Of a stretch of DNA of 64,000 nt, positions 11,823-23,557 are shown piece after piece. The notes beneath the pieces are model-generated. The model saw only the letters and a program-made list of their open reading frames with translations. It made no database searches and was not told where the DNA came from. Source of the stretch: Mikania micrantha (lineage: Eukaryota > Streptophyta > Magnoliopsida > Asterales > Asteraceae); assembly GCA_009363875.1 (NCBI GenBank), contig CM018695.1, positions 45,441,935-45,505,934 on the forward strand. Reading direction: 5' to 3'. Each line of letters opens with the position of its first letter. Within the stretch, counting starts at the first letter, position 1. A program made the position numbers and the translations under genes.

Positions 11823-13545
11823 TGTAACCTTTTGATAATCTATGTAATATCAAAAATTTTAATGAGAATTTGAGAGTTCTCAAATATATTTATATTATAT
11901 ATACAAAAAGAATAATAATAATAATAATTATAATAATAATAATACATATAACAACAATAATAATAACTCTTTCACATTTTAAAAGTTTATAAAGTAATTT
12001 TATGAAAATATAACTAACAAGGTATACATTATATTAAAGCTTTATCAAAAATGCATAAGTGTTGTTATTTAAATAAATGTTGAGATTTGGATAAATTATA
12101 TAAACTATTATAAATCCTAAAAGTTTTGCCATATATAATATGAAATTAGTAAATTTTATAAGAGTTATAAATCTTTATAAACCTTTTATTAAACCATGAG
12201 GGCTAAAATTGCCAAAAAAAAAAAAATCAAAATCTAGAAATAAAGGAAAACTAGGAGGGGACCAGTTTTGACATAACCCCATAGTTCATTTCTTCTCCCC
12301 ACTCGTATCCTTCCTCTTTCACCCATGGATACCCATCAACCCATCCTTGACCCGTCGAATGATTCTAGCTCAAAATTTTGACTAAATCCCATAAAGATCG
12401 AACCTTTATCAACCAACGAAGCTTAGGGATCAATATTAAGCACGAAAATTAAGCAGATAACAACAAATTCAAACATAATCAGTTCTACAAACGTGAAGGA
12501 TAACCTTGAATTTGAATTCGACCTTAGCAAGTATATAACTTAAATTAAATCCTAGGTTCGTATGAGACTTGCAAAACTCTCTGTGCATATAAACGACTCT
12601 CACAAGCTGCAAATCAAAGTGAATCAAGACTTGCAAAGTGGTAGTTCGTCACCCACGATCTAGTACTCGAAAACCACCAAAATGTAAACAAAGGTTAGTG
12701 TTTCATACACCCTTAGACTTGTTTTTAGATGCCAAATAAAAGCCCTAACGTTTTGATTTCCAATCAGATGCATAATCAAACAAATTTGACGAGAAAGGGA
12801 TTAGTGTTATTCCGTTATAATCTGAATTGAGGGGTGGGGGCTATTTTAGAACAAGAGTTAAGGATAGCAGAAACGAGATTCATTCGTACTCAGGGTGCTA
12901 GACCAACTAGTCGGCACTTGTGATGTGGATCTTTGGAAAAGGTAGGTCTCGGGTTTGAGCCCCATGGGGGCGGTTTTGGTTATATTTTAATAACTTTTTT
13001 CTTAACAATTATTTTTAAATTATGTTTTCACTAATTATTTTTAGTAACTTAAAAATTATTATTTTGATATACATACATACATACATAGATATATATATAT
13101 ATAATATTCAGTTTTTATATATATTTATAAAGACAAAATACATAGTGTTATGTTTAAGGTTTTATTGTTGTAAATTATTTTAAATCAATAAACCTTAATT
13201 TTAAATATTTAAATACGTATGTATCAAGGATATTTAAAACTTATAATAAGCCTACTTAAAGTTGTAATTAAAATAACGAAAAGTTATTTTTAGATTTTTT
13301 TTATGTTTAGATAGTAAACAGTTTTTATAATGTTACTTTAAAATATACTTTTAGATAAATTATTAAGGTTGTTATAGAGACTTTAACTTTTGTAACTTTT
13401 TTTGAAATCATAATATTCACTCAAAGTATTATGTTATGAAACTTATTTTTAATAACTATGTACATATTTGATTTCAAATATTCTAACACTTAGAATATTA
13501 TGATTTAACTATAAAAAATCTTTACAACTTATTATGATTATTATG

Positions 13546-13587
<42 letters not shown>
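13546..13587. repeat. (ATT)14 microsatellite
   Basis: An uninterrupted ATT trinucleotide run of 42 bp inside the 3' LTR. The 5' LTR has only short ATT-like remnants at the equivalent place (about 5370-5400), so it expanded after insertion. Confidence 0.95.
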
Positions 13588-13589
<2 letters not shown>

Positions 13590-13663
13590 ATACTATTAGT
13601 ATTATTTTAACCTATTTATTGTTAAACAATAATTATTTAATTAGTTACTTCTACATATGAATT

Positions 13664-14794
13664 TGTTAGTGCATTAAATGTCCCTAATTCAGCTTTTGTA
13701 TGATCTTTGATGTATAATGTTTATGTTATTAATGAGATCAGTTATTCTATATTGTTGTTTAAATGTTTATTCAAGTTTATATGTGTTTGACTATGTTTAA
13801 CTTTGATTATATATGTCTTATAGACCCATTCGTGCGAATGACTAGGGCGAACGAATGAGTCATCCGCATGATTCATTCGGTTGACCAAGCTCATTCGGCT
13901 GAGCCGTTCATCGAATGAGTTGCTTCGGCCACTCATTCGGCCGAATGAGTACACTCTATATATACCTGTTCAAATAGATTCAAACCTAACTTTTACGAGC
14001 CTCCTCTCTTCCCAGAGCACTCCAAAGTCATACCCTTTGGGTTTTGAGCGATTCTTCCCTGTCCAACTTTGATTCTAACCCTGTGCGCTTCGATCTTGAT
14101 CCAAACGTTCACTCCTCACCTTCGAATCACCATGGGGCCTGTTGGTTTCGATTGGAAAACCCTGAAATAGGATTCCGCACTATTCCAAAGGCTGTTGAGC
14201 AGATCTACATAGGAACCGGATTGTTTCCGGGCTCCAAGTTGGTCCTACAATGTGGTATCAGATCTTAGGCTCTTGATTCTGCTCGATTTTAAATCCAAAT
14301 CATCAAATCTGAGATTGCTTGTTCGAGAATTGTGAAAACCCTAAGTTTCTTGTTCTTAAAGTTAATGTTTCATTGCGAATCTGTGGGTTTTTGTGGATAT
14401 TTTGTCAAATCGATCATTCCATTTTCTTGGTAATGATGTCTTGATGTTCTGTACCAAATTTGGTGGTTAGATTCACTTTAGATCAAAAGTTCTCGCTATT
14501 TTTGCAGCTGAAAACCCCAGATGGTACGAATGAGTCTCTCATCCGAATAGGTTGTCCGAACAGCCTTCTTTCGGCCGAATATCTTCATTCGCCGAATAGC
14601 TTTCTTTTGGCCTACACATTCGGTCTTCTGTTCAGTCGGTCGCCTACTCATTCGGTTGTTCATTCGTTCGGTTCAACTGTTATTCGGTGCTCATTCTTTC
14701 GGCTTTCAAGTTCATTCTGTCCTCTATTCATTCGGCATACCCACTTTATTCATTCAGATCACTCTCTTTCGGTCCCCTATATTGGGCATAAGTA
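13664..14794 (+). mobile_element. Truncated Copia-type element: LTR plus leader
   Basis: TGTTAGTGCATTAAATG at 13664 to CCTACA at 14249 has LTR form (586 bp, TG...CA). It is followed 3 nt later by TGGTATCAGATC, a primer-binding-site-like sequence. About 540 bp of leader follow, after which host LTR sequence resumes near 14795 (ATTGTAATTGTGTTAGG, also at 8075). No gag, pol or second LTR is present. Both LTR (13826-13950) and leader (14528-14770) are rich in CATTCGG/CGAATGA motifs. GAATT precedes the LTR, but I cannot confirm a matching right flank. Confidence 0.65.
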
Positions 14795-15619
14795 TTGTAA
14801 TTGTGTTAGGAATTCCATAGGAAGCTAGAGTTACGTTAGCTTATACTTGTTTAAAGTATATTAGATAAATCGTATTGTGTTGCTCGAACTACACACTTGG
14901 CATCATTTAATTGCAAAGACTAGCTTATCAACTAAGGTGAGTCTTCATAGCCCTCTTTTTACTTGTTTTATAGTTTTAGGTGTGAAACATTTCAACTTAT
15001 GAACTTTTCTTTAACCTTTCTTCCATGTGGACTTAGCTTTATGACATAAACTGTAGTGAACTTAGCTTGAGCCTGCATTGCTCATAACTTTAGTAAGCTA
15101 TGATAGATCTATTGTATTGAAAATCCCACCCAAGCTATGTTTACCCTTTGGGGGAAATCTGTTGTGATAGGTTACTACTTCGGCATTGTTAGGAATGTTA
15201 TCTTGGTCACAACTTAGCTTTTGATCTGCGTATGCTTTACTTACATGTTTTATTTCATATTTTCTTATTATCACTTGTGAAGACTTATATCTCTCAAACT
15301 AATTTTGGTGTGTGTTAAACCAATGAAACTCACCAACAATTTATAGTTGACCTTTTATTTTAAACATGTTTCAGGTGGAAACGCTACTTAAGGATGCTAG
15401 AGGCTTGGACTTAGATTAGTAGTTTATATTATGTTTAGACTTTGTTTTTGGATTTAGTATTTCTCTTATGATGTGTGGATTATGAACAATTAAGTTTTAT
15501 TTGATGTTAAGTAGAATTCCTTTTAAGATGATGGTTGAATAAATTTACATTAAACCCACTGTGCTATGACTACACTTCGTGAATACTCCGATGATTTTGC
15601 CATTGGTCATGGTGTTACA

Positions 15620-16925
15620 GCCTTTTGAAGAAATATGTGTATGATGCTTACTAAAGTTAATAATAAGAGAATAAAAAATATATTCTCAGCATGAAAGAAG
15701 ATCAACTCGTTAAGTAGACAATGATCTCCAAGTCTTTCGAGAGATGTACAAGGATAGGAAGATCATATATAAAGATGATATATAGAGAGAGGAAGAAAAA
15801 GAGAGTGGATGCTGTGTGTGGGTGTTCACTTGCAAATAGGATGGTCCAAATGCGCAGCGTTCCCCTATATTTATAGAGGGAAATGGGCTTTACCTATCAT
15901 GGCTTAACCATGCCTTTTAGTCCTTGCTATGGTTGACAAGATCATGTTTACGTATACAAAGGTAAATAAGAAAAGTTGGCTGGGCAAGCCTTGCTAAGGT
16001 TGGCAAGGCCAATCTGGTTAGGCATCCTACATCATCAGCTCCCTGTCTAGTGTGATGTAGTTTAGCTACATTATACTAGACTCAACTCGTATTTTTCATT
16101 TCCTTGGTGTTTTTATCATTTTTCTTGGTAAGCCTCAATATACTAAGTTTTCGAAGGACGAACTTCATCCTTGCAAGCTTTGATTAAACATTTTGAGTTT
16201 AAACTGATGGGTTTTACCTGAATTAACTTTAATAGGATTAATGCTATCTTATGTGGTTCCATGTTTCTTTGATTTGCGTACATAATTGACTAATGATCCG
16301 TACACAAAGGCAGGGGTACTTCTACTTGTTCAACGCAAGAAGCCACTATCTTTTAAACATTTACAGCTTATATACAAAACCTAATGTGTCTAATTTGCTT
16401 TGGATCTTGTCATAATAGTGGATAATATGGAGTAGGAGCCTACATAGCTCATTCTTAACTAATCTTATCGAGATGTAAGTTTGACCTTTATGACTGGTAG
16501 AGATAAGAATCCTTATTGTCGCCACATGATTGGCGGGTACATATTCCTTGTGATTTAACGAGTTTAGATCATCATCTATGGGTGGATAGACCTTGTCCTA
16601 TCATGATATACCCATTGGATTGGTTAATTTAATTGCTTTGGCATTCATAAGGGATTGATCTTTTTCTTTTTTATTCACTATGAAAGTGGTAATTTGACTT
16701 TTTTCAATGAGGATACATAGGGCCTTGAACATTATAAGACTAGGCTTAAAGATAAGACTAGCTTGCCTAGGTGGAACGTAGAAAAGCTACTTGTTGATCC
16801 AATGCTTTCTGGGAAAGACTAGACATGGATGATAGATAAGACAATGTTCATTGAGTAAGGTTGTTTAGTGGAGGCAAGGGGAAGCCATGTTGCTTGATTT
16901 AGGCAATGATTTATGTGAGGTTACA
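15620..16925. other. Unassigned DNA, probably part of an older LTR
   Basis: No coding frame is recognisable. At 15868-15885, CTATATTTATAGAGGG looks like a plant TATA-box region, and 'GCTTTACC' and AAGGTTGGCAAGGCC-type sequence follow. With 2850-3092 this could be the interrupted target LTR of the 3093-15619 element. Beyond about 16100 nothing is recognised. Confidence 0.3.
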
Positions 16926-18025
16926 TGTGACAACCAGTACCGAACCGTCAAGTACTTGTATGGTAAGTGTACGTATATGACAAATAGTTTTAATGAATTT
17001 TGTGTATGACTATTTATGTAATTACTATTTGTGAGTGTTATGGAAGGATTGAGTATGACAAACGAAACCGAGTATGAAATGACAAAAAAATACGATTGCG
17101 CTACAAATCCTCCGAAAATGAGGATCAGACGACTGAAAACACAAAGGGACACCCATGAGGACAAGTGAAGAAAGATTCTAAATTAGGATCGCTGGTGAGA
17201 GCAATCAAATACAAACAACTATCTGCTAGTATCTCGAAATATTAAACTGACAGTTTGTTCGTGGAGGTGACGATCTGCTCGAATATATCTGTGGGTTTAA
17301 TTTTCATAATGATATCTTATAATTAGAAAACCAAATCATAAAGTAAAGTCATCGTCGTGTTCGTACGGATGATGATCTGTATGAGTACGCGCGAGGTTTA
17401 TACAATCTGACGAAACATTTAAAATAAATGATTTCGAACTTTAAATATAATAAAAAGGAATTTAAATTGTGTATTAGGAATTACATCCTAACAAGATTTA
17501 ATTTAAACCATTTTACAAAACTTACCATGTTATAAGGTAACGTCTCGGAAACGAAGTGTTTAAACAAAATCGAACGAGTCCGAACTCACCCGAAATGACT
17601 TGTACTATAAAAGCCCTAAATCTTTCTAATCTTCCCCCATTTATTGTAGCCAACAACCCAATCTCTCTCACTACAATCTCGGTTCTCTCTCTCTCTACAC
17701 TCTCTCTATCTAGAATTTCAACTTTCTAATCACTCAATTTTCAACCAAATTGAGAGATATTGGTGTCAAAATGATCCTCACGTCATGTAGAAGCTAGAAG
17801 TATAGAGGATCTAAGCCTAAAACAAGTATAATCGAGGTGAAAATAAGATCAGCATTCAGAATTTGAGGGTTTTCATCAACTCAGAACACTTGAACTTTAA
17901 ACCAGTTTTAAGACCTTCAAACCGGTTTTAAGACCTTCAAAACTTTGAAAGAAACTTGTAAATTGTTCTAGAACACTTGGATTGGTGTGGAATAAGAGTT
18001 TGGGGGCTGGAAATAAGAGCAGCTG
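16926..18025 (+). mobile_element. LTR left part, interrupted by the Tekay insertion
   Basis: It begins TGTGACAACCAGTACCGAACC, similar to the start of the solo LTR at 3622. It has a TATA box (17606-17613) followed by a CT-rich start region (17640-17710), as in plant LTR promoters. It contains no coding sequence and stops exactly where the Tekay LTR starts. The fragment at 30587-30959, on the far side of that element, matches the 3' end of the same LTR family. The two are plausibly halves of one LTR. Confidence 0.55.
17606..17613 (+). promoter_or_regulatory. TATA box of the interrupted LTR
   Basis: TATAAAAG followed within 35-100 bp by pyrimidine-rich DNA with repeated CTCTCT, the usual arrangement of a plant core promoter in an LTR. 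Confidence 0.55.
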
Positions 18026-18609
18026 TGTAACACCCCAACCGATGGCGGAAACGTCGGGATGCCACGAGGGATGTGTAGATTGTTCAAAAGCTCGTGGGCA
18101 TCTAAATCAAATCATCATATATCATTCAATCAACCAAAATAATTACACACAAAAATCATGTCTATCATGAATTAGTTACATCAAATACAAAAGAGATTTA
18201 GCTAGCTAACTAAATTCTATTCGCCAGAAATTCAGTTATTTAGCTAAGTCCGAGATCCTATATGATGCTGTCCAAAAGTGTGAGTTCTTCTTCCTCAACC
18301 TACTTAGCTTCAGTACCTGAAACATGTGAAAATCAAGTGTCAACTACAAAGTAGTTGGTGAGTAATCATAAGTTTTATATTTAAAACAAATGTTTTACAA
18401 AGGGTTTTCAAGAGTTTATATTATTTTGATAACATCTGTGAGATCATTCAACACCATATTCAAATACACAATCCCAACACATAGTTAAACCACATAATCA
18501 CATATATTAATAAATCATAAATAATCAATCATATGTCCAATCAACCAATCACAATCCATCAATATTCTCAATTAATATAAGTGACCATACATGTATCATT
18601 GTATATGAC

Positions 18610-18920
18610 TGAGGTCAATGACAATGACACATGGAGTTGTGGAAACATCCACGTGACAATACATGCAAACATTGAGGAAGACCGAAGTCAACCACAACGA
18701 ATACACAGAGTTGTGGAAACATCCACGTGACAATACATGTAAACATTGAGGAAGACTGAAGTCAACCACAGCGAATACACGGAGTTGGGGAAACATCCAC
18801 ATGACAATACATGCAGTCGTCGCGAATGACACAAAGTCATTAGCTTCAACTCATGGAATAGTGACAATACATGCAGTCATTACAGATGACCAAAGTCATT
18901 AGTAACAACTCATGGAATAT
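18610..18920 (-). repeat. Tandem repeat inside the Tekay LTR, 74 bp x ~3
   Basis: GAGTTGTGGAAACATCCACG starts near 18634 and recurs at 18708 and 18782 (the last as GAGTTGGGG), a 74-bp period. Each unit continues GACAATACATG and then GAGGAAGAC.GAAGTCAACCAC. It is followed by two shorter units around 'GACAATACATGCAGTC' and 'CAACTCATGGAATA'. The other LTR has the same array at about 28340-28640, so it pre-dates this insertion. Confidence 0.85.
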
Positions 18921-19732
18921 GACAATCCATAACTAAGGATCTCATACAAGCAAGCAAGTGTCATCCCTGTGTTATCAAGTCAATATGTAATTTGGTATAC
19001 ATGTTTCACCTCCGAGTTTAAAACAAAACAGTTTAAAAGAAAGGGAGGTTATGAGAACTCACCTGAGTCCTTAGAATCAGTGTGTTCTTAGTATGCGCGC
19101 TTGCGTATGTGAAATCAACAACAACTCAATCAACCTGTAATTTAATAGTGTTTTCGTGTTTACAATCATAAGTATATGTGCTTTAGTTTCATCATATGTT
19201 CATAAATGTCACCTTTTAAATCATTAAGTCGTTTGTTGACTTAGTTTAGTCAATTAAAGTTACTTGCAACACTCAAGATGTTATTGATGATCATTATAAG
19301 AATGTACTTTATCTTGTCAGGGTTTGGTTATTTAATGATGATAATAAATTGTGAAATTGGTATGCTTATCCCTCGTAGGTATGTATACTTGAAGATGTTA
19401 AGTCCTTATCATACACATACCACATATGTGATTCCATTTAAAACACCACCATAGACTAAGTTATTATATCCATTTGATGTTTAATAAAAGTTCATGTAGA
19501 ATATTCATATGATACGTTAACCTATTGAATAAAATTTCATATATGTGTAACTCCATTTTCTAAAAGAAACTTATGTTATAGAGAGAGAAAAGGTGGTGGT
19601 TTTTATAAAATCTTCATGCTTGCATAATTACCCTCACTACCCTTGTTCTTAAGTTCACCCTAAAACCCCTGGCTCCAAGAATCGAATTCCAGTCACCCTA
19701 AGACCAGCGAACCTTTTGTATCTGTGTTCATA

Positions 19733-20192
19733 AGGTTCGTCTAAGTGGTAATAGTTTCGGCCCAATCAAAAAGAAGATGGTTCGGTGCCCAGCAAGGGTT
19801 TGGCTAGATTAAACAAGAAAGGTTCGTCACATGCCTCTTTAGGGTTCGGCCAGACCAGATGGTTCGCTGCCATGCAGTAGGTTCGCTCAGCTCACCCATG
19901 GTTCGTGAGACTAGGGTTTGGTGGGGTTAGGTTCATAGCACAGGTTCGGCTACAACCTTCCTCAGGTTCGCCAAAGTCCCAACAAGATAAGGTTCATGGC
20001 AAGCTCAAACTGGTTCGGCTGAGGTTACCAGGGTTCGGATGCTCCTATGCAACCTTGAACAACGAAGGTTCGTGGATCAAAGGGAGGGTTCGTCTACCCT
20101 AAAGGTTCGTCTGACTTGAGGAAGGCTCGGCTAAAGCTTGGGTTCGGCTGGAACAAGGTTCGGCCATACCCTTGCCCAGCTCTAAGGGTTCG
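19733..20192 (-). repeat. Cluster of 17 GGTTCG motifs in the Tekay LTR leader
   Basis: I count 17 exact GGTTCG hexamers on the + strand in 460 bp, mostly extended as GGTTCGGC or GGTTCGT, plus near-copies such as GGTTTGG and GGTTCAT. Spacing is irregular, about 20-40 bp. On the transcribed (minus) strand the motif reads CGAACC and lies downstream of the TATA box, so it would be in the RNA leader. The other LTR has the same cluster at about 29437-29905. Confidence 0.9.
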
Positions 20193-20600
20193 GCCAATCT
20201 TCAAGGGTCACGAACCTGTTGCCCATTGTCTTCCCCTTCGCGATCCAACCTGTTGCAGATCATAACTACAGCTTTCTCCTACCTATGTGAGTTCGTTTTA
20301 AGGTTTTTATATGTAGAAATCGTCTAACAAATAAGGTAACAAACCGGTTCTAGATCTAGGTGAAAACCGAAAATAAAATGGATCTCATACCTTCCAATCG
20401 TGACAAATCACTGGATTTTCTTGTATCCTTTTGTTCCTCTCGATAGTGCGGTCGTTTAGAGCCAAAGATCTCGTGAAACCGTTGAGATTTGAAGGAGAAA
20501 ATGTAGAGAGAAGTTGGGTAGGTGGTGGGTGGCGAAAATTGAATGTAGAGAGAGAGAGAGTAGAGGTTTGAGAAATGAGGGAGATGAAGTAATTTCATCT

Positions 20601-20610
20601 TCCTTATATC
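20601..20610 (-). promoter_or_regulatory. Tekay LTR core promoter (TATA box)
   Basis: On the minus strand GATATAAGGA is followed about 30-70 nt downstream by a pyrimidine-rich stretch with (CT)n repeats (20535-20575). This arrangement repeats at 30308-30316 in the other LTR. It marks the likely U3/R boundary. A short ATG frame (80 codons here, 69 in the other LTR) starts just after it but is not conserved in length. Confidence 0.6.
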
Positions 20611-21174
20611 GTGTATCCTTGCCGTGTACCCGGTCTCGTTTTTATCGCGATATTATTTAGAAACGCTTGGTTTTGCTAGTAAAAATATATTTAAAACGTA
20701 AAAACTTTAAGTAAATAAGTTCCGTCATAATAAAATCATTTTATGAAGCCATGTTCATTTATTTAATAAAATAATTTGTTCGGATTTGTTTTTAAGTTGT
20801 GATTTCTAATAAACGCTAGTAATTTGTTATTCTTATTTTAATATCGTTAAATATTATTTAATTATCTCGTCGAAACGCGTTACTTATGCACGTATTCGTA
20901 AAGATCGTCACCTTTGCGAATCCAACGGTCGTATCGTATTTCGATTTGATTTACGATTTATGGAATATCGTTTCAGGATATTATTCTTAATAATTATATT
21001 CGTGTGAATCGTCACCCACGCGAATATATTGTTAAGTTAACATTTCTGAATTAATATTCGAATTTACGTTGTGTTCGTAACCTCACCATCGCGTAATTAA
21101 TTCCAGTTATATTTCCATTATTTTATTAACTTTAATATTATCATTTCCCAATCCAAAACCCACTAAACCATATC

Positions 21175-21296
21175 ACTGACACACCCATGATAGACCGAAA
21201 TATGCATATGTATAGGGAATATGCAGGGGTAGATCGCAACCTCCCCTACACCGTCCCACCACTATTTCGATAAACCATGACCATGTGTCCTTGACT
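21175..21296 (-). other. Structured repeat module, copy 1 (U3 of LTR)
   Basis: It begins with ACTGACA and contains GTATAGGGAATATGCAGGGG, TAGATCGCAACC and CCCCTACACCGTCCCACCAC, ending near GTGTCCTTG. Outer arms CGAAATA (21196-21202) and TATTTCG (21263-21269) are perfectly complementary. Inner arms AGGGG (21225-21229) and CCCCT (21243-21247) pair. Three further copies lie in the leader, with different arms. Confidence 0.75.
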
Positions 21297-21585
21297 ATGT
21301 TTAGCAACCTAACCATAACAAACTCTTAATTCCTTTCATTCCAAAACAAAATCCAGGATTCGTGTAATCATCTGCGATAAACTCTCTGGTTCTGTTTAGT
21401 TGAGTTACAACTAAACTTCCCATGGCTTACACGTATAATAATATGTTCTAAGTATGTATACCAATAACAGTGATAATCATCAATTCATGCATTCAGTAAT
21501 TCATTTTCATTAATAATTATTATATCAGGTTGTAACAGTACAATCGTACGGATGTACGAACGACCGGAAATACAGTGATGTTACA

Positions 21586-21598
21586 GTCTCCCCTAGTT
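21586..21598 (-). other. Polypurine tract
   Basis: On the minus strand AACTAGGGGAGAC directly precedes the TGTAAC start of the 3' LTR. It is the plus-strand primer site for reverse transcription. Confidence 0.9.
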
Positions 21599-21619
21599 AA
21601 GGGAATTTCGTCCCGAAAT

Positions 21620-23026
21620 TCAACTTGGAGTGACTGTAGTAAATAAGTGTGGGTACTTAAGCTTCATCTGATCTTCCCGCTCCCAGGTGAATTCTGGACC
21701 CCGCTTCGATTCCCAACGTACTTTGACAATTGGAATCCTACTGCGTTTGAGCTTTTTAACCTCATGATCCATGATCTCCACTGGTTTTTCAACAAAATGC
21801 ATGGTATCATCGACTCGAATGTCATCGAGTGTTACCTGAAGATCTTGATCAGCTAAGCACTTTCTTAAATTGGACACGTGAAATGTTGGGTGTACGTTAT
21901 TAAGTTCAGGAGGAAGTTCTAACTTGTAGGCAACCTTCCCGATTCGTTCAAGGATCTTAAAAGGGCCAACATATCGTGGAGGAAGCTTATCTTTCTTCCT
22001 GAATCGTACTACTCCTTTCCAGGGCGACACTTTGAGTAATACCATATCATCAACGTCAAACTCTAAAGGTTTCCTTCGTTTGTTCGCGTAACTCTTCTGT
22101 CGACTGCGAGCAGCCAATAGATTGTTGCGAATATGGCGGATCTTGTCAGTCGTCTCTTGAATGATCTCGGGACCAGTGATCTGCGATTCTCCGACCTCGG
22201 TCCAACAAATAGGTGACCGACATTTCCTGCCATAAAGAGCTTCAAACGGCGCCATACCAATGCTCGCGTGATAACTGTTGTTATACGAGAATACAACCAA
22301 CGGTAAATGGCTATCCCAATTGCCACCAAAATCAATGACACAAGCTCTTAACATATCTTCTAGTTTCTGAATCGTTCGCTTCGTCTGTCCATCCGTTTGA
22401 GGATGATAGGCAGTGCTAATATCAAGTCTTGTTCCAAAGGCTTCATGAAGTGATTCCCAAAATCGTGCCGTGAAACGAGTTTCACGATCCGAAATTATGC
22501 TTAGGGGAATTCCATGTCGGCTAACGATCTCATCAACGTAGATACGAGCTAATTTCCGCACCGGGTACGTCTCGCGTATCGGTAAGAAATGAGCCGACTT
22601 GGTTAATCTATCAATTATCACCCAAATACTATCCTTACTGTTTGCGGTTCGTGGAAGTTTAGTAATAAAATCCATAGAGATATTCTCCCACTTCCACATT
22701 GGTATTTCCGGTTGTATTAACAACCCCGAAGGTCGCTGGTGTTCTGCCTTGACTTTTGCACAGTTAAGGCACTTAGACACATACTCGGCAATATCCTTCT
22801 TCATTCCCGGCCACCAGTACAAAGCCCTAAGGTCTTGATACATCCTATCAGCACCTGGATGAATTGAGTAACCTGACTTATGGGCTTCATCCAAAATCAT
22901 CATCCTAAGATCATCCCGATTCGGTATCCACAACCGATTCAAGTAGTACATCAAACCATCATCCTTAATTTCCAATAATACCTCAGCCCCGCAAGACATC
23001 TCATTCTTCAAGTCATCCTGAGCCAA
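21620..23026 (-). pseudogene. Tekay integrase with C-terminal chromodomain
   Basis: This 468-codon open stretch holds the integrase zinc-binding domain (HKSGYSIHPG...CLNCAKVKAEHQ) and the core, with first Asp in ISMDFITKLP and second in IISDRETRF. The third catalytic residue is lost: the usual Glu of the DGQ.ER motif is Lys here (DGQTKRTIQ). The C-terminus carries KVRWESKRGPEFTWEREDQM, a chromodomain-like module that in chromoviruses guides integration to marked chromatin. It ends with TAA-type termination at 21620 and is the last domain of the single gag-pol frame. Integration activity is not expected from this copy. Confidence 0.9.
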
Positions 23027-23557
23027 TGAGTTTTGTTGGGCTGTGAGAACATCATTTCAGAGACTAGTGTGCACTCGGACACTGTGAATTTGAGCTTGAC
23101 TTTTGCGACTAAGCGTATCTGCTACTACATTCGCTTTACCAGGATGGTAGCGTATTTCACAGTCATAATCGTTTAACAGTTCAACCCATCTCCGTTGTCT
23201 CATGTTAAGCTCTTTCTGATTGAGAATAGGCTATAAACTTTTATGGTCTGTAAAGACTACACACTTTGTGCCATAAAGATATTGTCTCCATATCTTCAAA
23301 GAAAACACGACTGCACCAAGTTACAAGTCGTGTGTAGTGTAGTTCTTTTCGTGGATTTTCAACTGTCTAGATGCATATGCCACAACCTTTCCCCGTTGCA
23401 TGAGGACACAACCGAGACCTAGGTTGGATGCATCACAGTAAACCACAAAATCATCATTCCCATCAGGCAGTGTCAAGACAGGAGCATCACAAAGTTTCTG
23501 CTTTAAAGTTTGAAATGCCTCTTCTTGCTTTGGTCCCCACTCGTAGGGTTTATTCTT
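23027..23557 (-). pseudogene. Tekay RNase H region
   Basis: In the same frame as the flanking domains, translation gives VVYCDASNLGLGCVL, VVAYASRQL, NYTTHDLELGAVVF and VFTDHKSL, the usual Ty3/gypsy RNase H landmarks with catalytic Asp in CDAS and Glu in LELGAV. Two in-frame stops interrupt it: TAG at 23231-23233 just after DHKSL, and TGA at 23057-23059 near the linker to integrase. There is no frameshift. Confidence 0.85.

Larger units (their letters stand above)
3093..15619 (+). mobile_element. Old Ty3/gypsy (Tekay-like) LTR retrotransposon, internally deleted, with nested insertions
   Basis: Two long LTRs begin TGTAAC and end GTTACA (3093-8752 and 11823-15619). The interior has a TGGTATCAGAGC primer binding site at 8756, a degenerate gag from 9500, zinc-knuckle and protease remnants to about 11130, and a GGGAGAC polypurine tract just before the 3' LTR. 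RT, RNase H and integrase are absent, so the interior is only about 3.07 kb. The gag resembles that of the Tekay element at 18026-30586, which supports the lineage. Flanking pentamers GCCTA (3088-3092) and GCCTT (15620-15624) match at four of five bases, as expected for an old target duplication. The LTRs differ by several insertions and many substitutions, so this is among the older elements here. Confidence 0.82.
11823..15619 (+). repeat. 3' LTR of the old Tekay-like element
   Basis: It starts TGTAACCTTTTGATAATC and ends GGTGTTACA, co-linear with the 5' LTR (for example GAGAGTTCTCAAATAT, CCACCTATATC/CCACTCGTATCC, GGAAACGCTACTTAAG). It lacks the two solo LTRs of the 5' LTR but carries its own Copia fragment at 13664-14794 and a 14-unit ATT microsatellite. 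Between 14822 and 14930 it keeps about 100 bp that are missing from the 5' LTR. Confidence 0.8.
18026..21585 (-). repeat. 3' LTR of Tekay element (3560 bp)
   Basis: On the minus strand it runs from TGTAACATCACTG (21585) to GGTGTTACA (18026). It is co-linear with 27728-30586 apart from scattered substitutions and small indels. From its 5' end it holds a structured module (21175-21296), a TATA box (20610) with a (CT)n start region, a GGTTCG cluster (20192-19733) and a 74-bp tandem repeat (18920-18610). Confidence 0.92.

Noticed and set aside
20356..20598. 80-codon frame starting just after the Tekay TATA box (69 codons at 30095-30304)
   Set aside because: Length and sequence change between the two LTRs because of small indels; it is more likely leader sequence than a conserved peptide gene.
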